64,000 nucleotides of DNA from Hafnia alvei (GTDB lineage Bacteria > Pseudomonadota > Gammaproteobacteria > Enterobacterales > Enterobacteriaceae): the NCBI RefSeq assembly GCF_964063325.1, contig NZ_OZ061316.1, positions 45,261-109,260 of the forward strand, in the 5' to 3' direction. The notes beneath the pieces are model-generated. The model saw only the letters and a list, made by a program, of their open reading frames with translations, ran no database searches and was not told the DNA's origin. Positions within the stretch are counted from its first letter, which is position 1. Each line of letters starts with the position of its first letter. A program made the translations under genes and the position numbers. Below are positions 56,613 to 64,000 of this stretch, one piece after another.

Positions 56613-57140
56613 ATGGCGAGCAAAGGCGTTAATAAAGTGATTTTAGTGGGGCATTTAGGCCAAGAACCCGAAGTACGCTATATGCCAAACGGGGGCGCGG
56701 TTGCCAATTTGTCACTGGCCACCTCAGAAACATGGCGTGATAAGCAATCGGGCGAACAAAAAGAAAAAACCGAATGGCATCGCGTTGTGGTGTTTGGCAA
56801 GTTGGCTGAAATCGCAGGGGAATACCTGCAAAAGGGCTCACAGGTCTATATCGAGGGGGCTTTGCAAACTCGTAAGTGGACAGACACGCAAGGGAACGAG
56901 CGTTACACCACCGAAATTATCGTCAACGTGGGCGGCACTCTACAGATGCTGGGCAACCGTCGTGAAGCCAACTCAACCCCAGCACCGCAGACCAGCGGTC
57001 AGCCACAACAACAGGCAGCAACTCCCACAGCTAAAAAGGCCAGCAAAGTCAAAAAATCCAAGACCGCCGTACAGCCAGAATCTCAGCCGCAGAGCGGGGA
57101 CTTCCCGCCGATGGATTTTGACGACGATATCCCATTCTAG
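56613..57140 (+). CDS. ssb: Plasmid single-stranded DNA-binding protein
   Basis: A 175-aa SSB (F SSB is about 179 aa). The OB fold spans residues 1-110 (ASKGVNKVILVGHLGQEPEV, LATSETWRDKQSGEQKEKTEWHRVV, YIEGALQTRKWTDTQGNERY), followed by a disordered Gln/Pro-rich linker and the acidic C-terminal tip MDFDDDIPF that binds partner proteins. ATG 56613 has AGGAG at the right distance; the frame upstream is not coding. In the leading region it coats the incoming strand during conjugation and dampens SOS. It is followed by a DUF905 gene, as in F. Confidence 0.95.
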   Translation: MASKGVNKVILVGHLGQEPEVRYMPNGGAVANLSLATSETWRDKQSGEQKEKTEWHRVVVFGKLAEIAGEYLQKGSQVYIEGALQTRKWTDTQGNERYTTEIIVNVGGTLQMLGNRREANSTPAPQTSGQPQQQAATPTAKKASKVKKSKTAVQPESQPQSGDFPPMDFDDDIPF

Positions 57141-57185
57141 AGTTGACTTGCCCTGCGAGAGCGGGGCTTAAACAGGAGAAATACG

Positions 57186-57431
57186 ATGTCAGACAATATC
57201 GAGGCCAAGCCCTTAAAATCCCTGTCCGATGGCACCTTCACCCGCGAACACGCAGTGGATGTAGCGGCGCAGTATGAGAACGTCGCTATCGAAGACGATC
57301 AGGGGACGCACTTTCGTCTCGTGGTTAGTCAGAATGGTGAAATGGTCTGGTGTACATGGAATTTTGAACCGGAGGGCGAGTATTGCCTTAACCGCTACAT
57401 CGCAAATTATGACATTCGTAAAACGCAGTAA
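57186..57431 (+). CDS. DUF905-family leading-region protein (YubL-like)
   Basis: An 81-aa acidic protein with GTFTREHAVDVAAQYENVAI, EDDQGTHFRLVV and WNFEPEGEYCLNRYI, as in the DUF905 proteins encoded after ssb in F-type plasmids. The function is unknown. AGGAG before ATG 57186 gives a good start. Its position after ssb and before a ParB-like gene repeats the F order ssb-yubL-yubM. Confidence 0.85.
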   Translation: MSDNIEAKPLKSLSDGTFTREHAVDVAAQYENVAIEDDQGTHFRLVVSQNGEMVWCTWNFEPEGEYCLNRYIANYDIRKTQ

Positions 57432-57499
57432 GCAGTAAGCGAGGTGCCGGATGCTAGGACATCCGGCAGACATTAATTAACACTATCGAGGTATCAACC

Positions 57500-57726
57500 A
57501 TGTCAGAGAAGAATACTAAAGCAACCCGTAATGCGAGTAAAGCGAGCAAAAAATCTCCCCCAATGGCGCAGGCCGAAGCAGCCAACACCGCGCTGCGTGA
57601 TATTCCCGTTTCTATGGTTAGCGTGAGTTCACTCGCCCATTCAACGCTGAACGTGCGCAAACAAGCCCCTGATGCTGCTAAATTGGCAGAGCTTGCCGAG
57701 AGCATTAGCGGTTAGCCTTTTGCAGA
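57500..57726 (+). pseudogene. ParB-like (YubM-type) gene, truncated
   Basis: The 71-codon N-terminus (SMVSVSSLAHSTLNVRKQAP, AAKLAELAESISG) is that of the YubM/ParB-like nuclease proteins of F leading regions. Then a TAG stop at 57713 interrupts it where relatives have GVGLLQNLV; the bases for LLQNLV follow in another frame (CTTTTGCAGAATCTGGTG). Beyond 57740 the match is lost. A small deletion broke the gene and a larger one removed the rest, together with psiB and psiA, which should follow. Confidence 0.8.
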
Positions 57727-58000
57727 ATCTGGTGGCGTTCGAACAGTCAGATAGCCTGTTAACGTCCATCAGTTTGCGGCAACGCAGGCCATCATAGATG
57801 TCGAGCATAAGCAGCTACGCGGCACATAACTCGGACAACATCCTTATGCGCGGGCTTTATTCCGCCACTTACGTGGTGGCGCGATGCGCATCACCGACAG
57901 AGATAGACGAAGAAGATATCTAATGTATTGGGGATGTCTGTGTCACCACAGGCTAACCTTCATTTCAAAATGGTGAGTGTGTTAGTAAAACTTAGCTCTT
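57727..58000. other. Mosaic remnant between the ParB-like gene and relBE
   Basis: Short coding-like scraps appear (for example QFAATQAIIDVEHKQLRG near 57770) but no frame is open for long. It is probably the scar of the deletion that removed psiB/psiA and the following leading-region genes. Confidence 0.4.
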
Positions 58001-58048
58001 AAAATGAATACAGATGTAATACATGTGAATTATACATGTATTCATTTT
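58001..58048. terminator. Inverted repeat downstream of relE
   Basis: Arms AAAATGAATAC (58001-58011) and GTATTCATTTT (58038-58048) are perfectly complementary, with TACATG-type half-sites between. It could end transcription of relBE on the minus strand. Confidence 0.5.
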
Positions 58049-58051
58049 CTG

Positions 58052-58342
58052 TTATAAAAGCCGCTTTTGAGCCATCTCATAGGCCTTCTCGGCTTCTCGT
58101 TTGCCGACAGCAATCACCCATATAACTATCTCATCATCGATAACCTTGTAAATTAGACGAAAGCCTGATGCTCTTAGCTTTATTTTAAAGCAGCCAGCGA
58201 GATCTCCATGCAATCTCGCTGATTCAACGTAAGGGTTTTGCTGCAGTTTTTTTAGCTTCTTTTTGAATTGTTCGCGGACAGTTTTTTCAAGCTTATTCCA
58301 TTCCTTGAAAGCCCTTTCGTCAAATTCAATACTAAAAGTCAT
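58052..58342 (-). CDS. relE: RelE-type toxin
   Basis: A 96-aa toxin of the RelE family, an mRNA interferase that cuts mRNA in the ribosome. Motifs: FDERAFKEWNKLEKTVREQF, ARLHGDLAGCFKIKLRASGFRLIYKV and VIWVIAVGKREAEKAYE, with the basic residues (R in FRLIYKV, K/R near the end) needed for RNA cleavage. ATG 58342 overlaps the relB end by 11 bases, so translation is coupled. It works as a plasmid-addiction module. Confidence 0.92.
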   Translation of the reverse strand: MTFSIEFDERAFKEWNKLEKTVREQFKKKLKKLQQNPYVESARLHGDLAGCFKIKLRASGFRLIYKVIDDEIVIWVIAVGKREAEKAYEMAQKRLL

Positions 58343-58586
58343 CAACGTTAACCCTGATCCGTTTGCCCGGATTTTTCATCCTTTCTCTGACGACCGCCAA
58401 GATATCAGCATCCTCATCATCTTCACTCACCATCACTGAGACTTCAGCAAAAGGCAGTTTTTCGTTCTCTGCGACATATCGCAGGAACAGACGAAGTGCA
58501 TCAGAAGGAGACAGATTCAGTTTTTCAAAGGCCTGATAGGCATCTTTTTTCAGCTCGTCATCTACGCGGATTTGGATTGTGCTCAT
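58332..58586 (-). CDS. relB: RelB-type antitoxin
   Basis: An 84-aa antitoxin with an N-terminal ribbon-helix-helix (STIQIRVDDELKKDAYQAFEKLNLSPSDALRLFLRYVAE, RelB/DinJ family) and an acidic C-terminal part (VSEDDEDADILAVVRERMKN) that wraps RelE. It represses the operon together with RelE, probably at the palindromic site at 58627-58654. Confidence 0.92.
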   Translation of the reverse strand: MSTIQIRVDDELKKDAYQAFEKLNLSPSDALRLFLRYVAENEKLPFAEVSVMVSEDDEDADILAVVRERMKNPGKRIRVNVDDF

Positions 58587-58626
58587 TGCAAATACTCCGA
58601 TAGTTCATGTCCAATTATTATACACG

Positions 58627-58654
58627 CACTACATATGTAATGACAAATGTAGTG
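58627..58654. promoter_or_regulatory. Probable relBE operator
   Basis: Arms CACTACAT and ATGTAGTG around 12 bases, 40 bases before relB. Similar TACAT/ATGTA half-sites recur to 58715. It is the expected position for RelB2-RelE binding. Confidence 0.6.
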
Positions 58655-58788
58655 CTATATTATCTTGAATACGAATGGGGAATACCTCTTTAATGAATTA
58701 CATTTGTATTACACGTGAAGTGGAATACTAAATCTGGCCACCTGAATAGAGGTGATATCATCGCCTCATAGTCAAAACAGGTGACATT

Positions 58789-59100
<312 letters not shown>

Positions 59101-59144
59101 TTGAGAAACTCAGGACGCGGTTTCCTGTTGCCTTTATTTGCAAT

Positions 59145-59966
59145 GTGTTCGGGATCCATCGCAGTAGCTATCGGTACTGGCTAAGCCGACCGCAGAAACC
59201 TGATGCAAAACACATCGTTATACTTAGCCTGGTTCGTGAAGTTCATCATGCCAGTAATGGCTCTGCGGGGGCCCGGAGCATTGCCGATATGGTCAGCGCA
59301 AAAGGTGTTCCGTTGAGTCGCTGGCGGGCCAGTAAGATAATGAAAGAGCTGAATATTATTAGTTGCCAGCAACCGGAGCATCGCTACAAAAAAGCCACAA
59401 AAGAGCATGTGGATATCCCTAATCATCTGGATCGCCAGTTTGCAGTAACGGAACCTAATCAGACCTGGTGCGGCGACGTGACCTACATCTGGACGGGCAA
59501 ACGCTGGGCTTATCTGGCGGTTGTTCTGGATTTATTTTCTCGCAAGCCAATAGGCTGGGCGATGTCGTTTTCTCCGGACTCAGTTCTGACAGGAAAAGCA
59601 TTAACGATGGCCTGGGAAACCAGGGGAAAACCGGCTGACGTTATGTATCATTCTGACCAGGGAAGTCACTATACCAGCAGGGAATTCAGACGGTTATTGT
59701 GGCGTTATCGTATAAAGCAAAGCATGAGTCGACGAGGGAACTGCTGGGACAACAGCCCAATGGAACGATTTTTCCGCAGCCTGAAATCAGAATGGGTCCC
59801 GAACTGTGGATACGCTAATTTTAGCGAAGCAAATAGATCAATAACGAATTACATCATTGGTTATTACAGCCAGCTCAGACCCCACCAATATAACGGTGGC
59901 TTAACACCCAATGAATCAGAGCGATTGTTCTGGAAAAACTCTAAAACTGTGGCCAGTTTTTGTTGA
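59145..59966 (+). CDS. IS3-family transposase OrfB, copy C
   Basis: A 273-aa DDE protein, identical to that of copy A except Val to Ala in GYANFSEAN. It is made as an OrfAB fusion. It is intact, so copies A and C may both be active and can recombine with each other. Confidence 0.9.
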   Translation: MFGIHRSSYRYWLSRPQKPDAKHIVILSLVREVHHASNGSAGARSIADMVSAKGVPLSRWRASKIMKELNIISCQQPEHRYKKATKEHVDIPNHLDRQFAVTEPNQTWCGDVTYIWTGKRWAYLAVVLDLFSRKPIGWAMSFSPDSVLTGKALTMAWETRGKPADVMYHSDQGSHYTSREFRRLLWRYRIKQSMSRRGNCWDNSPMERFFRSLKSEWVPNCGYANFSEANRSITNYIIGYYSQLRPHQYNGGLTPNESERLFWKNSKTVASFC

Positions 59967-59974
59967 CCACTTCA

Positions 59975-61255
59975 GTTGCCAGCGCCCAACAACAAATGGC
60001 CCGTGAGTCAGAATCGCAGGCGCAAACGGCGATGCACGGCTACAACAGCAGCGTCACCAGTGCTTGGAACTCACTGAGCCAGTTTGCCAGCAATCGGGGT
60101 AACAGCGCGTCAATGGTGAGCGGCGCTGACAATGCACAGAACTCGCAAGAGTCGATGATGCGCAGCAAGATGTGGAATGCGGTGACCAGCAACGCCAAAG
60201 CCAACAATATCAGCAATGAAGCGTCGTTCCAGAATCTGATGGATAAGACGTCTCGTGGGACGCTATCTGGAGAGGCTTACCTGCGAGGCAGTGTTAATTC
60301 CGACCGGGCTATTGTGGGTAAGGTAGCAAGCTTAGCTATAGGAGCCTCTGCTGAGGTGGGAGGTAAGGGAAGTGTAGGTAAATCATGGAGTAAAGGCTCA
60401 GCTGACAATGTAACAAACGGTCATCGTCAAACCAATGATAGCCGTCATGATACCAGCGCGCAGGCGGCGAAGGACTTTAAAGAAAGCAGTGATTATCTGA
60501 CCAGCCACCGTACCAGCCAGTCGGGAAGCCTGACCGATAACAATGCCGTTTCGCGTACCGATCAGCTTGCCGCCTCACTCAGTACGGCGAAAAACAGCTA
60601 CGACCAATACACCAATGCTAACACCCGCAGCCACGAGTATGCCGAAATGGCCTCGCGTACCGAGTCAATGAGCGGCCAGATGAGCCAAAATCTGAACCAG
60701 CAGTTTGCCAACTTTGTGCGTGAACGTGCACCGCAGGAGGCCGATAACCTGCTGACTGATTCGGGGGCACCGGATGTGGTTGCGAAACGTGAGGAGCTGG
60801 CGCGTGAATTTGTACGTGCACAAGTCACACCGAAGGTGGACGCGGAGCACACCACGGGCCAAAGCTCACTAGGCAGCGGTATGCCCGCTATTCCTCAAGG
60901 CGGTTCAAACGAGAGTGTACAAACCGATTATGCACGTAATAACGGTCATATTGAGGCGCGTACGCAGCAGGCGGGTATTAAAGACGATATGGGGAATTCG
61001 GTGCAGGGAATGATTAACGACAATCAGGCCAAACAAATCACCACCCAACATAATATTGAACAACAATCCCACGAGGTGAAAGGCCAGTATACCGATCTGG
61101 ATAATCATCATAAATCAGAACAAAGCACACAAAATAAACAGTATAATAATGCCAAGGAAAAGGCAGATTCAATTCCCGGTGCTAAATCAAAAGAAGAGCT
61201 TTTGAAACAAGCTAGTCATCTTGAGGCAGATTTTAATAAGGGGAAGGATAAGTGA
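59975..61255 (+). pseudogene. traG: traG, 3' part only (F-type mating-pair stabilisation)
   Basis: The frame enters from the IS and encodes 426 aa of the C-terminal, periplasmic part of F TraG: MARESESQAQTAMHGYNSSV, SAWNSLSQFASNRGNS, LNQQFANFVRERAPQEADNL and a long Gln-rich helical tail. F TraG has 938 aa; the N-terminal membrane part needed for pilus assembly is missing. In-frame read-in from the IS (start ATG in the IS end) might make a truncated product. F TraG C-terminal part is linked to mating-pair stabilisation and entry exclusion with TraS. Confidence 0.9.
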
Positions 61256-61785
61256 TAACCAATAAAATTATTCAGGAAGAAATAGAAGAGATCAAGCAAA
61301 TACTCAAGCAAGGTGATCTTGAAATCCCCTCCATGTGGACATGTTTATGGCCTGGTCTTGGTGTTGCTTTATGGTTGTTGATGTGTAGTTATCTAGGTAA
61401 TTGCCTGAGTAGTTATAATGATTGGGATAAACTCACTTCGATTGTTTTCAGTATTTTTTTAGGTTTATTGATCACTATTGGATCTGCAAGTGGGAGGGCT
61501 AGTTTCCTTTCCATACCAAATAGTTTTCGAAAGAGATCTCAAGCTTATAAATTTTTTAGTAGTAAAATAAAAAAATACACGCTCAGCTACATGTTTGTGA
61601 TGGGGGGTATTCTTATTTTAACATCAGCCTTAAGTATGGGTGATGCTTGGGGGGTTAGTCTGGGGTTTGTTTTCTCAATCGCTATTTATTTTATTTTTCA
61701 TATCGATATGGGAAGGTATCAATTATCAATGTTGAGTTCGGTTATTAATGCCTGTAAAAGCGATAGCGTGACGCCGACGAAATAA
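61252..61785 (+). CDS. traS: TraS-like entry-exclusion protein
   Basis: A 177-aa inner-membrane protein with four hydrophobic segments. Its ends resemble F TraS: start ITNKIIQEEIEEIKQ, end IDMGRYQLSMLSSVINACKS. TraS blocks DNA entry from cells with the same plasmid by acting against the donor's TraG. GTG 61252 overlaps the traG stop (GTGA), with GGAAGG upstream. TraS proteins diverge quickly and define exclusion groups. It lies in the traG-traS order of F, but traT does not follow. Confidence 0.8.
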   Translation: MITNKIIQEEIEEIKQILKQGDLEIPSMWTCLWPGLGVALWLLMCSYLGNCLSSYNDWDKLTSIVFSIFLGLLITIGSASGRASFLSIPNSFRKRSQAYKFFSSKIKKYTLSYMFVMGGILILTSALSMGDAWGVSLGFVFSIAIYFIFHIDMGRYQLSMLSSVINACKSDSVTPTK

Positions 61786-61820
61786 CACTCTCGTTTTATT
61801 CCTTACCTTTTCTCTTCACA

Positions 61821-61850
61821 CTCTCAGTTAGCTTCCTTGCTAGCTGAGAG
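61821..61850 (+). terminator. Stem-loop between traS and traD
   Basis: A 12-bp stem (CTCTCAGTTAGC against GCTAGCTGAGAG, one G-T wobble) with a 6-base loop. It has no clear T-run, so it may attenuate rather than end transcription into traD. It stands where traT lies in F. Confidence 0.5.
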
Positions 61851-61925
61851 CGTTATCTCTGTCTTATAAAGAAAAAATACCTGCTTGTTATGGGTATTTG
61901 ATTTCCTGTGCTCAGGAGAATGCCG

Positions 61926-64000
61926 ATGAGCTTTAATGCAAAAGATATGACGCAGGGCGGTCAAATCGCCGCGATGCGTTTTCGTATGTTTGGGCAAATT
62001 GCCAATATTATATTCTATTGTTTATTTCTTCTATTTTTGGCCATAACGACGCTGACCTTAATGTTTCGTCTGTCATGGCAAACCTTTATTAACGGCATTA
62101 TTTATTGGTGGTGCCGGACGCTGGGGCCGATGCGTGAACTGATGCGCTCACAGCCGGTCTATCAGATTGAGTATTACGGCAAAAAATTCCCCTATAACGC
62201 CCAGCAAATACTCAATGACAAATATACGCTGTGGTGCGGTGAGCAACTCTGGACCAGCTTTGTGATTGCCGCCGTGGTCGGGGGCGTTGTCTGTACGGTG
62301 ACGTTCTTTGTTGCCTCATGGATATTAGGTCATCAAGGGAAGAAACAAAGCGAAGATGAAATTACCGGTGGTCGTAAACTGACCGATGACCCAAAAGAAG
62401 TCGCGGCGATGCTCAAAAGAGACGGCAATGCCTCTGATATTAAAATTGAAAAATTACCTCTGATTAAAAACAGCGAAATCCAAAACTTCTGTCTGCATGG
62501 TACGGTCGGTTCTGGTAAATCAGAGTTTATTCGCCGCCTAATGAATCATGCGCGCAAGCGTGGCGACATGGTGATTGTCTATGACCGCTCCTGTGAGTTT
62601 GTGAAAAGCTATTACGACCCCGCCAAAGATAAAATACTTAACCCGCTCGATGCGCGCTGTGCCAATTGGGATTTGTGGCGGGAATGCCTGACCCAGCCGG
62701 ATTTTGATAACGTCGCGAATACGCTTATCCCGATGGGCTCGAGCGAAGACCCCTTTTGGCAAGGTTCGGGCCGCACCATCTTTGCTGAGGCTGGCTTCCG
62801 GATGCGTAAGGATGATGACCGCAGCTATGCCAAGTTGGTTGATACGCTCTTATCCATCAAAATCGATAAGCTGCGCGCCTATTTAAAATCCACGCCTGCC
62901 GCGAACTTGGTGGACGAGAAAATCGAGAAAACGGCGATTTCTATCCGTGCCGTGCTCACCAACTACGTCAAAGCTATCCGCTACCTGCACGGCATAGAGC
63001 GTAACGGCGAACCCTTCACCATCCGTGACTGGATGCGCGGGGTACGTGAAGATGGCAATAACGGTTGGTTGTTTATCTCATCGAATGCCGATACTCACGC
63101 GTCCCTTAAGCCGGTGATATCGATGTGGCTGTCGTTGGCCATTCGCGGCCTATTGGCGATGGGGGAGAATCGTCAGCGCCGCGTTTGGTTTTTTGCCGAT
63201 GAGATACCAACCCTGCATAAACTGCCGGATTTGGTAGAAATCGTGCCCGAGGCGCGAAAGTTCGGTGGTTGCTACGTGTTGGGCTTCCAGTCCTACGCCC
63301 AGTTGGAAGATATCTATGGCGCCAAAGGCGCTGCCACGCTGTTCGATGTGCTTAATACCCGCGCCTTCTTCCGCTCGCCGAGTAAGCAGATTGCGGATTT
63401 TGCCGCCGGTGAAATCGGTGAAAAAGAGCAGCTCAAAGCTTCCGAGCAATATTCTTACGGTGTCGACCCTGTGCGTGATGGCACCTCGGTGGGCAAAGAC
63501 ATGGAGCGTGTGACGCTGGTGAGCTACAGCGACATTCAAACCCTGCCCGATTTAACCTGCTATATCACGCTGCCGGGGCCGTACCCGGCGGTGAAACTGC
63601 CGCTGAAGTACCAGACGCGTCCCAAGGTCGCACCGGAATTTATCGCCCGCACTATCGATACCGACGCCGAGACGCACCTGAGTGCCGTACTGGCCGCTCG
63701 TGAGGAAGAAGGACGTGGGATTGCCGAGCTCTTTACCCCTGATGCTGAGACAGCCGAACCCGCCTCGACGGAAAATGAGCCCGTTGCTGAGACAGCGACT
63801 CAAACTCAAACGACACCGCCTGTTACGCCTCTTCGCGAAGAGAGCGCACCGAAGCCAGCACCCAAAACGTCACCTAAGGCAGCTGCCGCATCGACAACGG
63901 CGGCCAGCGCCACCGCAGCGGCGGTGGTTGCACCGGTCGGCGGCGTAGAGCAAGAACTCGAGGAACATGAAGAGGCGTTACCGCCGGGTATTGATAGCCA
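61926..64000 (+). CDS. traD: TraD-type coupling protein (partial, runs off the window)
   Basis: At least 691 codons of an F TraD-type type IV coupling protein, the ATPase that feeds relaxosome DNA to the transfer channel. It starts MSFNAKDMTQGGQIAAMRFR as in F. Two membrane helices are at about residues 25-48 and 105-128. Walker A GTVGSGKS is at residues 192-199, followed by DRSCEFVKSYYDP, LDARCANWDLW, PMGSSEDPFWQGSGR, FADEIPTLHKLPDLVEI (Walker B region) and GFQSYAQLEDIYG. The tail is Pro/Ala/Thr-rich and ends here at LPPGIDS; the F protein continues to a TraM-binding end. ATG 61926 has AGGAG at spacing 7. Confidence 0.97.
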   Translation, partial: MSFNAKDMTQGGQIAAMRFRMFGQIANIIFYCLFLLFLAITTLTLMFRLSWQTFINGIIYWWCRTLGPMRELMRSQPVYQIEYYGKKFPYNAQQILNDKYTLWCGEQLWTSFVIAAVVGGVVCTVTFFVASWILGHQGKKQSEDEITGGRKLTDDPKEVAAMLKRDGNASDIKIEKLPLIKNSEIQNFCLHGTVGSGKSEFIRRLMNHARKRGDMVIVYDRSCEFVKSYYDPAKDKILNPLDARCANWDLWRECLTQPDFDNVANTLIPMGSSEDPFWQGSGRTIFAEAGFRMRKDDDRSYAKLVDTLLSIKIDKLRAYLKSTPAANLVDEKIEKTAISIRAVLTNYVKAIRYLHGIERNGEPFTIRDWMRGVREDGNNGWLFISSNADTHASLKPVISMWLSLAIRGLLAMGENRQRRVWFFADEIPTLHKLPDLVEIVPEARKFGGCYVLGFQSYAQLEDIYGAKGAATLFDVLNTRAFFRSPSKQIADFAAGEIGEKEQLKASEQYSYGVDPVRDGTSVGKDMERVTLVSYSDIQTLPDLTCYITLPGPYPAVKLPLKYQTRPKVAPEFIARTIDTDAETHLSAVLAAREEEGRGIAELFTPDAETAEPASTENEPVAETATQTQTTPPVTPLREESAPKPAPKTSPKAAAASTTAASATAAAVVAPVGGVEQELEEHEEALPPGIDS

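Overview
The window looks like part of a large F-family (IncF-like) plasmid from a member of the Enterobacterales. The plasmid backbone is clear. There is a RepE-type initiator with an iteron/DnaA-box origin, a SopA/SopB pair followed by a sopC-type centromere, a ResD-like resolvase, an F-type leading region (ssb, a DUF905 gene, a broken ParB-like gene) and the end of the tra operon (traG fragment, traS, traD running off the right edge). The pore-forming colicin with a ColE1-type immunity gene would fit Hafnia/Obesumbacterium (alveicin-like), but the genus is only inferred.

Layout. 1-7.0 kb: AT-rich leader, an invasin/intimin-type inverse autotransporter of 1814 aa and a small secreted protein. 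7.3-12.4 kb: an AT-rich block of stress-related paralogues of chromosomal genes (YbdG-type mechanosensitive channel, LuxR-type regulator, a second RpoH-like sigma factor, cyclopropane fatty acid synthase). 12.8-16.3 kb: a nested graveyard of IS110, Tn3, IS6, IS3 and IS1 remnants. 16.3-23.3 kb: a DctB/DctD-like two-component system divergent from an aspartate:alanine antiporter and aspartate 4-decarboxylase operon. 23.3-25.5 kb: an IS3 element and a DUF1275 membrane protein. 26.3-33.3 kb: resolvase, Rpn nuclease locus, replication and partition. 33.4-41.6 kb: umuC fragment, IS91-type element, colicin/immunity, Exc2-like lipoprotein, a second Rpn locus with an IS at its start, and a higBA module whose toxin carries a nonsense codon. 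42.0-55.4 kb: LuxR-type regulator, lipoprotein and a 3922-aa inverse autotransporter with about 25 near-identical Ig-like repeats. 55.4-64 kb: methylase remnant, stem-loop-rich leading region, ssb, relBE, an IS3 copy fused to the truncated traG, traS and traD.

How the genes may work together. Replication (rep, iterons), partition (sopABC) and multimer resolution (resD-like), with relBE and perhaps higBA, would maintain the plasmid. The colicin and Rpn genes would act against competitors and phages. The two giant adhesins would act at the surface. The aspartate decarboxylation cycle, the extra sigma-32, CFA synthase and mechanosensitive channel could form an acid/envelope-stress package; that last statement is inference. 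The tra region seems to have lost everything upstream of traG, probably by an IS-mediated deletion, so this copy is unlikely to be self-transmissible unless those genes lie elsewhere.
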